A stretch of DNA of 5,463 nucleotides from an uncultured Rubrobacteraceae bacterium (GTDB lineage: Bacteria > Actinomycetota > Rubrobacteria > Rubrobacterales > Rubrobacteraceae). The notes beneath the pieces were generated by a model. The model did not search any database. It saw nothing but the letters and a program-made list of their open reading frames with translations, and was not told where the DNA came from. The first letter of the stretch is position 1. The number at the start of each line of letters is the position of its first letter. Where the stretch lies: positions 1 through 5,463 of the forward strand of contig CADCUW010000302.1 in assembly GCA_902805985.1 (NCBI GenBank), written 5' to 3'. A program made the position numbers and the translations under genes. Shown piece by piece: positions 1 to 5,037 of this stretch.

Positions 1-357
1 GCTTATGCCCAGGATCAGGCCGTTAAGCATCACGTTGTCGCGGCCGGTGAACTCGGGGTTGAAACCCGCGCCCGTCGAGAAGATCGCCGCCAGGCGTCCG
101 TCGACGCGGACCTCGCCCGCCGTGGGGCGGGAGACGCCGGAGATCATCTTCAGCAGCGTGCTCTTGCCGGCCCCGTTGCGCCCGAGGACGCCTAGGGTGG
201 CGCCGGCCTCGATCTCGAGGTCGACGTCCTCGACGGCCCAGAACTCGTGGGTGCTGCTCGCCTTGCCGGGCCTGAAGAGGTCCTTTATCCAGGCGGAGCG
301 GCTGGAGGAGATCCTGTACCTTTTTCCTACCCCTTTTAGAGAGATGACGGGGGTCAT
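1..357 (-). CDS. Polysaccharide ABC transporter ATP-binding protein, Wzt/TagH type (N-terminal part, cut by window edge)
   Basis: This would be the cytoplasmic ATPase that powers export of a lipid-linked surface polysaccharide through the permease encoded just upstream. Only the first 119 residues are in the window. They begin MTPVISLKGVGKRYRI and contain a Walker A motif, GRNGAGKST, at residues 59-67. At about 92-113 comes the stretch STGAGFNPEFTGRDNV, which resembles the Q-loop region typical of Wzt/TagH/RfbB exporters (usually LGAGFxPELTGREN) rather than of nutrient importers. An insert of about 20 residues around 20-38 (SAWIKDLFRPG) before the core beta-strands is also usual in this subfamily. 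The ATG overlaps the permease stop as ATGA, which implies translational coupling. The signature motif, Walker B and any C-terminal carbohydrate-binding domain lie outside the window, so substrate class cannot be read. The subfamily call is strong; the exact polymer is unknown. Confidence 0.93.
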   Translation of the reverse strand, partial: MTPVISLKGVGKRYRISSSRSAWIKDLFRPGKASSTHEFWAVEDVDLEIEAGATLGVLGRNGAGKSTLLKMISGVSRPTAGEVRVDGRLAAIFSTGAGFNPEFTGRDNVMLNGLILGIS

Positions 358-1199
358 AGCTGGTCCGCGAACCCCCCCTTGAGCCTGTTGAACAGCGCGA
401 ACCCCGCGATGAAGAGCCCCACGGAGAACAGCGTGAAGTACACGGTCGAGAGGGTGCCCGGCAGGTTGCCGAAGAGCACGGCCTCCCTGTAGGCGTTGAC
501 CAGGTAGGCGAGCGGGTTGTAGTCCACGACCCACCGGATCTCTTCGGGCAGCCTGTCGGGCGTCCAGATGATTGGGGTCAGGAAGAACATACCCCGGATC
601 ACGGGCCGCATCACCTCGCCCAGGTCGGGCAGGTAGGTTCCGATGACCGCCATGAAGTAAGAGAGCCCGAGGATGAACACCACCTGCAGCACCACGATCA
701 GCGGCAGCGCCAGGGACGTCCAGTGCAGGTCCCTCCCGAAGAGCACCACCACGATCAGGAGCGCCCCCACCCCGAAGAACTTGTCTACCATCGACGCGAT
801 GGTGTTGGTGAACGGCAGGATCTCCATCGGGAAAACGACCTTCTGCACCAGCCCCGAGCTGCTCCTCACGGCGTTTATCCCCTTGTTCATCGCCTCCGAG
901 AAGGCGAGGAACGGCAAGAGGCCGCAGTACAGGTAGAGCCCGAAGTTGAGGTCCGGGTGGCCCGGCACGGGCCTGAACCGGATGCCGACGCTATCGGAGA
1001 AGATGAGCGCGAGAAAGAGGACCCAGACGAGCGGGCTGAGCAGTATCCAGGAGAGCCCCAGGTAAGAGCGCTTGTAGTTGCGCGTCACCTGCCGCTGGAT
1101 AAAGTACTTGAGCAGCCACCGCCTGCGCCAGAACGTGGCGAGCCCCTCGAAGAACTCGCCCACGATGCTCTTCTTCGCGCTGGAGATGTACGTTGCCAA
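354..1199 (-). CDS. Polysaccharide ABC transporter permease, ABC-2 family (Wzm/TagG type)
   Basis: This is the membrane subunit that pairs with the ATPase downstream to export an undecaprenyl-linked glycan or a teichoic-acid-like polymer. With the start chosen here it has 281 residues, close to the family norm. The cytoplasmic N-terminus leads to the conserved YKRSYLGLSWILLSPL stretch (about 42-57), which opens the first of six hydrophobic segments (about 48-68, 86-103, 138-155, 163-186, 200-213, 251-270). FPMEILPF near 123 and NPLAYLVNAYREA at about 228-240 are typical of Wzm-like permeases. Start choice: a longer frame begins at a TTG at 1280 (308 residues) but has no Shine-Dalgarno. Its extra 27 codons include a TTA and six third positions ending in A or T, unlike the gene body. 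The TTG at 1199 has AGAGGA five bases upstream, so I prefer it. Its stop overlaps the next start (ATGA). Confidence 0.93.
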   Translation of the reverse strand: MATYISSAKKSIVGEFFEGLATFWRRRWLLKYFIQRQVTRNYKRSYLGLSWILLSPLVWVLFLALIFSDSVGIRFRPVPGHPDLNFGLYLYCGLLPFLAFSEAMNKGINAVRSSSGLVQKVVFPMEILPFTNTIASMVDKFFGVGALLIVVVLFGRDLHWTSLALPLIVVLQVVFILGLSYFMAVIGTYLPDLGEVMRPVIRGMFFLTPIIWTPDRLPEEIRWVVDYNPLAYLVNAYREAVLFGNLPGTLSTVYFTLFSVGLFIAGFALFNRLKGGFADQL

Positions 1200-1205
1200 A
1201 TGAAT

Positions 1206-1211
1206 CCTCTG
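1206..1211 (-). promoter_or_regulatory. Shine-Dalgarno AGAGGA supporting the permease TTG start at 1199
   Basis: On the minus strand AGAGGA is followed by five bases (TTCAT) and then TTG. The alternative TTG at 1280 and the GTG at 1226 have no comparable purine-rich site at the right distance, so this site decides the start. Confidence 0.5.
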
Positions 1212-1231
1212 CCTAGCCGACGCCACCCGGT

Positions 1232-1237
1232 AGTTTA
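1232..1237 (-). promoter_or_regulatory. Possible -10 element (TAAACT) before the permease gene
   Basis: On the minus strand TAAACT keeps the first TA and last T of the TATAAT consensus and lies about 33 bases before the TTG at 1199. I could not find a matching -35 box 16-18 bases upstream. It would only make sense if the permease starts at 1199. The permease and ATPase could equally be read through from the amidase gene. Confidence 0.15.
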
Positions 1238-1336
1238 AGCCCTGGGCACGGGAATTCCAGCGGAACCGCCCGCCGAGCAAACTAGAGCACGGACTCGCGA
1301 GGCCCTGGTCGGCTCTCGGGCCGCGGAAGAAGTTCC

Positions 1337-1350
1337 GGCGGAACGCCGCC
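1337..1350 (-). terminator. Short GC hairpin just after the amidase stop (weak terminator candidate)
   Basis: GGCGG and CCGCC form a perfect five-base-pair stem around a four-base loop, starting six bases past the amidase stop. There is no run of T after it on the minus strand, so it is not a classical intrinsic terminator. It may only stabilise the 3' end or reduce read-through from the amidase into the exporter genes. Confidence 0.25.
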
Positions 1351-1355
1351 CGGGG

Positions 1356-2513
1356 CTACATCCGCCGGCGGTACCGCTTTATAAAGTCCATGTACTCGCC
1401 CCACCTGAAGTGCGGGCCCGGGTCGGTGTGGCAGCTTAGCCCGCCGCCCCCCGGGTTGGGACACCCCGGCACCTCGTTGTGGCCGATGATGTGTTTCCGG
1501 TCGAGCGGGATGTTGTGCCGCTTGGAGCAGTAAGCCGCGAGCCTCGCCGACGCGCGCATCTTCTCCTTCGTCCAGGTCGCGCGTTCGGCGGACTTGCCGC
1601 CGTGCTCGATGCCGATGCAGTGCTTGTTGGTTGGCAGGTGGCCCGCGTGGTAGCCGACGTCCTCGTGCCGGACGCACTGGACCACCCGGCCCTCGTTGCC
1701 GACTATGTAGTGGGCCGAGACCCCGCTGCTCGGGTTCTGGAAGGTGCTTATGCCGGAGGACACGGGGCCTTGCACGGTGTGCACGACGATCATGTTGATG
1801 TTGTACGAACCCTCGCGGTTGGAGTTCCCGTAGTTGCCCCGGGCCGCCGGGTACCACTCGGCCCTCGGGTAGTCGGTGTTCGCCGCCCGCGAGGTGGACC
1901 GGGAGGTTGTCAGGGCCGGCACCTCTACTTCCTGCGGGACCAGCCGCAGGCTCTCCCCAGTCGAGATCGTCGCCGAAGCTCCGTCTTTCAGCGTCTGGAA
2001 GACCTCGATGGCGTAGAAGTCGACGCCCCCGTACTCGGCGACGGCCTCCCGCCAGCCGCCGAGGCTGTCGGGGTCGGGAGAACCGGCCATGTCGGCGAGA
2101 ACGGCCGCCCCGCCCCTGACGTTGGCCGCCCGGTCGTTTTTTAGCTCCTGCTCCGAGAACTGGGTAAGGCTCGCGGCCCGTCCCAGGGTGTCCCTGGAAG
2201 GGTTCTGGTAGAGCTGCATGACGCCGTAGGTGCCGTGCCCGTGCAGATCGCCGGGCTCAAAGGCCGTAGCGGTCGGCGGGGGCATCTCCCAGAACGTGTT
2301 CGTGTAGCCTATCGCCATCAGCAGCTCTACTGGGACGCCGTACTCCGTGGCCGCGGAACGGAACTCTTCGGCGAGGGAGGAACCGGACTGGGCCAGCGCC
2401 TTGCCGCCCGTCGTACCGAGAAGGACGGCGCCAGCGAGGCACACGCCGCCAAGCCTCAGAAAGTTGCGACGGCCCATCTTCGGGGACGGAGCCGCCCTAC
2501 ACCCTTCGCACAT
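1356..2513 (-). CDS. Tat-exported N-acetylmuramoyl-L-alanine amidase (Amidase_2) with a transglycosylase-like N-terminal domain
   Basis: This is a probable secreted cell-wall hydrolase that cuts the bond between N-acetylmuramic acid and L-alanine in peptidoglycan. The 385-residue product starts with a twin-arginine signal: GRRNFLRL with arginines 15-16, a hydrophobic stretch, and an ALA cleavage site ending near residue 41. Residues about 47-187 resemble a lysozyme/SLT-like fold (YGVPVELLMAIGY, TYGVMQLYQNPS) but lack the usual catalytic Glu-Ser. Residues about 215-375 form an Amidase_2 domain. By comparison with AmpD, the predicted zinc ligands are H245 (IVVHT), H345 (IIGHNEVPG) and D364 (HTDPGPHFRW), with E303 (IGIEHGG) as the catalytic acid. 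Start choice: the frame also opens at an ATG at 2552, but only the ATG at 2513 has a strong Shine-Dalgarno. The gene runs toward the exporter genes on the same strand, 156 bp away, and is divergent from the sulfotransferase. Confidence 0.93.
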   Translation of the reverse strand: MCEGCRAAPSPKMGRRNFLRLGGVCLAGAVLLGTTGGKALAQSGSSLAEEFRSAATEYGVPVELLMAIGYTNTFWEMPPPTATAFEPGDLHGHGTYGVMQLYQNPSRDTLGRAASLTQFSEQELKNDRAANVRGGAAVLADMAGSPDPDSLGGWREAVAEYGGVDFYAIEVFQTLKDGASATISTGESLRLVPQEVEVPALTTSRSTSRAANTDYPRAEWYPAARGNYGNSNREGSYNINMIVVHTVQGPVSSGISTFQNPSSGVSAHYIVGNEGRVVQCVRHEDVGYHAGHLPTNKHCIGIEHGGKSAERATWTKEKMRASARLAAYCSKRHNIPLDRKHIIGHNEVPGCPNPGGGGLSCHTDPGPHFRWGEYMDFIKRYRRRM

Positions 2514-2518
2514 CGCTT

Positions 2519-2526
2519 CCCCCTCC
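2519..2526 (-). promoter_or_regulatory. Shine-Dalgarno GGAGGGGG of the amidase
   Basis: On the minus strand this strong purine-rich site ends five bases before the ATG at 2513. The upstream in-frame ATG at 2552 is preceded by a small GC hairpin and no such site, so this favours the shorter protein (385 rather than 398 residues). Confidence 0.6.
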
Positions 2527-2601
2527 GGAAGATCTCGTACCAACTCGTGCATTGTCGCCCGAAAGGGCCCCGACTTACAGGGGGCGGGGACACAGCGGGA
2601 G

Positions 2602-2626
2602 AAAAACGCCCCTATCCCTCGGGGCG
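2602..2626 (-). terminator. Terminator-like hairpin in the amidase leader
   Basis: On the minus strand CGCCCC and GGGGCG form a perfect six-base-pair stem around the eight-base loop GAGGGATA, followed at once by TTTTT. That is the layout of an intrinsic terminator. It lies about 90 bases before the amidase ATG and is oriented to stop transcription heading into the amidase. It could be an attenuator in the amidase leader, or could block stray antisense transcription coming from the sulfotransferase side. The stem is short, so efficiency is uncertain. Confidence 0.4.
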
Positions 2627-2712
2627 GCCGGCACTACTCAAAGGGGGGACGATGTGCGACCATCTCCGGGAATGGGCGAGAGACGGGAGAGGTTTTCCGA
2701 GTTTGAGATCGG

Positions 2713-3732
2713 GTGCCACAGTTGTTTGAAGCCGTAACCGGGAGGGCGCGGGGGCTCTGGCAGAGGGCGAGGAGGGCGGCGAAACGGAGCCCGGTCCTCA
2801 CGGACGCTTACCGCCGTGGGAAGGGTCTCTACCACCGGCTGCGCGTGCGGGGCGTGGTTGACCGGCGGGTGGGGAGCGTCGACCCTACCGGCATCGTCTG
2901 GATCTTCGGCTCCGGTCGCAGCGGCAGCACGTGGCTGCGGCGGATGATGGGGGAGATGCCGGGTCACAGGGTCTGGGAGGAGCCGATGGTCGGCGCGTTG
3001 TTCGGGGAGTTCTACGCCAAAGTGCCCGAGGAGAATCTCAGCTCCAAGGACCACGTGATGGGGGAGCCGATCCGGCGCGGCTGGATCCAATCCGTGAGGA
3101 ACTTCGTGCTCGACGGCGCCCGCTACTCGAACCCCGACCTGAGACCCGGCGAGTACCTCGTCGTCAAGGAGCCGAACGGCTCGGTCGGCGCGCCGCTGAT
3201 GATGGAGGCTCTGCCGGAGAGCCGGATGGTACTCCTGATCCGGGACCCCAGGGACGTAGTCGCCTCGATGCTGGACGCCGCCGGCGAGGGCGGCTGGCAC
3301 CGCGAGCGCTTCGGCCGCGGCGCGGTCGACCGAAAGGCGATGGCGGACCGCAAACCGGAGGCCTTCGCCCGCCTGAGAACCCGCGCCTACATGCGGGGCG
3401 TGGGCGCCGCCCGCCGGGCCTTCGAAGGCCATGGGGGAAGAAAGGCCCTGGTCCGCTACGAGGACCTGGTCGCCGACACCCCGGCCGCCATGCGCCGCAT
3501 CTACGCCGACCTCGGCATCCCCGCCTCGGACGCCGAGCTCTCGCGCGCCGTCGCCAAACACGCCTGGAAGAACGTGCCGAATGAGGAGAAGGGCGCGGGC
3601 AAGTTCTACCGGAAGGGAACCCCGGGCGGCTGGCGGGAAGACCTCACCGCTGGGCAGGCGGCGATCGTCGAGGAGATGGCCGCACCCATAATCGAGGAGT
3701 TCTACGCCGGGCGGGAGCGCACCGGCGGTTGA
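2713..3732 (+). CDS. PAPS-dependent sulfotransferase
   Basis: The enzyme should transfer a sulfuryl group from PAPS to an acceptor, here most likely a sugar of a surface glycan or glycolipid. The 339-residue protein shows the family landmarks in order. The 5'-phosphosulfate loop is FGSGRSGSTWLRRMM (about 65-79). The 3'-phosphate site is LLIRDPRDVVASML (about 174-187), with the conserved Arg at 177 and Ser at 185. VRYEDLV follows at 247-253, then a C-terminal KGTPGGWREDLT (about 301-312) that matches the RKGxxGxWK-type loop. The first 55 residues, before the fold, carry 15 Arg/Lys and only three acidic residues. The start is GTG; no good Shine-Dalgarno precedes it, only a weak GAG, and no better in-frame start lies before the core fold. 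Its stop overlaps the glycosyltransferase start as TTGA, so the two are probably made together. The acceptor cannot be read from sequence. Confidence 0.93.
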   Translation: MPQLFEAVTGRARGLWQRARRAAKRSPVLTDAYRRGKGLYHRLRVRGVVDRRVGSVDPTGIVWIFGSGRSGSTWLRRMMGEMPGHRVWEEPMVGALFGEFYAKVPEENLSSKDHVMGEPIRRGWIQSVRNFVLDGARYSNPDLRPGEYLVVKEPNGSVGAPLMMEALPESRMVLLIRDPRDVVASMLDAAGEGGWHRERFGRGAVDRKAMADRKPEAFARLRTRAYMRGVGAARRAFEGHGGRKALVRYEDLVADTPAAMRRIYADLGIPASDAELSRAVAKHAWKNVPNEEKGAGKFYRKGTPGGWREDLTAGQAAIVEEMAAPIIEEFYAGRERTGG

Positions 3733-4688
3733 CGTCCCCGCGGCCGGGCGGGCCGGAGGCCTCGGTCGTCGTCCTCACCCTGAACGCCGGCCCGGACTTC
3801 GCGGCAACCCTCGACGCCGTCTTCGCCCAGAAGACGGCCTTCGACTTCGAGGTCATCGTCCTCGATTCCGGCTCGACGGACGGCACCCGCGAGCTGGCCC
3901 GCGCCCGCGGCGCCATCGTCCACGACGTCCCGGGGTCCACCTTCGACCACGGCGCCACCCGCGACCTCGGCCTCTCCCTCGCGGCGGGTGAGTACGTGGC
4001 CCTCCTGGTGCAGGACGCCGTGCCGCTCGACGACCGCTGGCTCGCCGCCATGATCGAGAACATGGAGGGCGACCCCCTGGTCGCCGGGGTCTACGGCCGC
4101 CAACTCGCCCGTCCGGGGAGCAGCCCGCTGGCCCGCGTGCTCGTGACGAACGCGCCGACGGCGGGCCACGAGCGCCGGGAGCAGTACGCGGGCGGCCCCG
4201 GACGCTACCGGAAGCTGCCCCCCGCACAGCGTCGCGCCCTCGCCCTCTTCGACAACGTCAGCTCCTGTGTGCGGCGCTCGGTGTGGGAGGAGGTCCCCTT
4301 CGGCCGCACCGGCTTCGGGGAGGACCTGCGCTGGGGCGAGAGGGCCGTAGCCCGGAGCCACAAGCTCGTCTACGAGCCGCGCTCCGCCGTCGTCCACTCC
4401 CACGAACGCGGCCCCCTCTACGACCTGCGCCGCCACTACGCGGAGGGCCGCCTCCTCGTCGACCTCTTCGGCCTCGCCCCCGTCCCGAACCTCGCCCGCC
4501 TCCTCCGGAACACGCTCCTCGCCTCGGCCCACCTCTGCCGCCGCCTCCTGCTCGACGAGAAGACGGGTTGGCGCTCCCCGCTTCTCGCCGTCCGACACGC
4601 TGTCCCGTCCCAGATGGGCCTGTACCTGGCGACGAGAAGGCACACCCTCCCCGCCCGCCTGGATAGGTTCTTGAGCAAGGGTGTCTGA
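3729..4688 (+). CDS. Family 2 glycosyltransferase, rhamnosyltransferase-like
   Basis: This is a GT-A fold enzyme that would add a sugar from a nucleotide donor to a growing glycan at the cytoplasmic face. The 319-residue protein opens with ASVVVLTLNAGPDF (11-24), the typical first strand. DSGSTDGT follows at 46-53 and FDHGATRD at 72-79. QDAVP at 95-99 takes the place of the metal-binding DxD. GEDLRW at 197-202 probably carries the catalytic base region, and VHSH ends at 225. The combination FDHGATRD, QDA, GEDL and HSH is characteristic of WbbL/RfbF-like rhamnosyltransferases, though the donor sugar is not certain. No transmembrane segment is evident. The start is TTG, overlapping the sulfotransferase stop. 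No other ATG, GTG or TTG lies before the fold begins, so this start is well supported. A GGGAG stretch within the end of the sulfotransferase gene may serve as the ribosome site. Confidence 0.93.
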   Translation: MTSPRPGGPEASVVVLTLNAGPDFAATLDAVFAQKTAFDFEVIVLDSGSTDGTRELARARGAIVHDVPGSTFDHGATRDLGLSLAAGEYVALLVQDAVPLDDRWLAAMIENMEGDPLVAGVYGRQLARPGSSPLARVLVTNAPTAGHERREQYAGGPGRYRKLPPAQRRALALFDNVSSCVRRSVWEEVPFGRTGFGEDLRWGERAVARSHKLVYEPRSAVVHSHERGPLYDLRRHYAEGRLLVDLFGLAPVPNLARLLRNTLLASAHLCRRLLLDEKTGWRSPLLAVRHAVPSQMGLYLATRRHTLPARLDRFLSKGV

Positions 4689-4712
4689 CCGGATCTCCCA
4701 GGGGTGATGCAC

Positions 4713-4729
4713 CGGTGGCGAAGCACCAC
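4713..4729 (+). terminator. Possible weak hairpin after the glycosyltransferase
   Basis: GGTGG and CCACC can pair around a seven-base loop about 25 bases past the glycosyltransferase stop. The following bases (CGTCCTTAAG) contain only a poor T run. It may separate the glycan genes from the toxin-antitoxin pair, but the signal is weak. Confidence 0.2.
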
Positions 4730-4741
4730 CCGTCCTTAAGA

Positions 4742-4747
4742 TAAACT
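4742..4747 (+). promoter_or_regulatory. Possible -10 element (TAAACT) before the antitoxin
   Basis: TAAACT lies in the only AT-rich patch of the 94-base gap, about 36 bases before the antitoxin start. It keeps the first TA and last T of a -10 box. No clear -35 box is present at the expected distance. The toxin-antitoxin pair needs its own promoter if the hairpin upstream terminates. Confidence 0.25.
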
Positions 4748-4753
4748 AGACGG

Positions 4754-4788
4754 TAGTAAGGAAAGCCTAGTAAGGAGACATAGTGGAG
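4754..4788 (+). repeat. Short direct repeats TAGTAAGGA in front of the antitoxin
   Basis: TAGTAAGGA occurs at 4754-4762 and 4768-4776, 14 bases apart. A degenerate third copy, TAGTGGAG, begins at 4781 and runs over the GTG start. The second copy contains the ribosome site. Repeats at this position in a toxin-antitoxin operon could be operator half-sites for autorepression by the antitoxin-toxin complex. That role is inferred. Confidence 0.4.
4772..4777 (+). promoter_or_regulatory. Shine-Dalgarno AAGGAG of the antitoxin
   Basis: AAGGAG is followed by five bases (ACATA) and the GTG at 4783, which fixes that start. Confidence 0.75.
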
Positions 4789-5037
4789 CAGAGGGCCCGG
4801 GTCACGAGCAAGGGACAGGTCACGATACCGAAGGATGTCCGCGCTGCTCTGGGGGTCAAAGAGGGAGATACGCTCGTCTTCGAGGTGGAGAACGGTGGGG
4901 CACGCGTGAGCGTGATCAGGAAACCGGTCAGCTTTGCGGACTACGAGGGCGCCTGGCGGGAGGGAGAAGGAATGACCTGGGAGGAGATCAACGCCGAGAT
5001 CAGAGAATGCCGCGGACACGACGATCCGAACGGGTGA
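4783..5037 (+). CDS. vapB: AbrB/MazE-fold antitoxin of a VapBC-type module
   Basis: A small DNA-binding antitoxin of 84 residues that should neutralise the PIN toxin encoded next and repress the shared promoter. The N-terminal half, RVTSKGQVTIPKDVRAALGVKEGDTLVFEV (residues 5-34), is a textbook SpoVT/AbrB swapped-hairpin domain with the SKGQVTIP core. The C-terminal half (about 49-84: SFADYEGAWREGEGMTWEEINAEIRE) is acidic and likely helical, as expected of the part that wraps the toxin. The GTG start has an AAGGAG site at good spacing. Its stop overlaps the toxin start by GTGA, so the pair is coupled, with the antitoxin first as usual. The base composition looks somewhat less GC-rich than in the preceding glycosyltransferase gene, which would fit independent acquisition. 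The family is clear; whether the module is active is unknown. Confidence 0.92.
   Translation: MEQRARVTSKGQVTIPKDVRAALGVKEGDTLVFEVENGGARVSVIRKPVSFADYEGAWREGEGMTWEEINAEIRECRGHDDPNG

Larger units (their letters stand above)
2514..2712. promoter_or_regulatory. Divergent intergenic region between the amidase and the sulfotransferase
   Basis: About 200 bases separate two genes that point away from each other, so promoters for both must lie here unless transcripts start further inside. It holds the amidase Shine-Dalgarno, a terminator-like hairpin at 2602-2626 and a smaller GAAA-loop hairpin near 2558-2567 (CCCGAAAGGG). I could not pick out convincing -35/-10 pairs on either strand. Short frames across it look like non-coding shadows. 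Confidence 0.5.

Noticed and set aside
5..382. Plus-strand open frame (125 residues) at the left edge
   Set aside because: It is antisense to the ABC ATPase, which carries a clear Walker A motif, and has no domain signal.
1479..2144. Plus-strand open frame (221 residues) inside the amidase gene
   Set aside because: It is antisense to the Amidase_2 domain with its predicted zinc ligands and has no motifs of its own.
2553..2712. c-di-AMP (ydaO), fluoride or TPP riboswitch upstream of the amidase
   Set aside because: I compared both strands with the conserved blocks I remember for these classes and found no convincing match; only a simple terminator-like hairpin is visible.
2638..3561. Minus-strand open frame (307 residues) opposite the sulfotransferase
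   Set aside because: Rich in Pro, Arg, Ala and His without any recognisable domain; the opposite strand encodes a clear sulfotransferase.
3702..4712. Long open frame on the minus strand (336 residues) opposite the glycosyltransferase
   Set aside because: It mirrors the GC-rich codon pattern of the real gene, is dominated by Ala/Gly/Arg/Glu/Val low-complexity sequence and shows no known motif, while the plus-strand frame has a full set of glycosyltransferase motifs.
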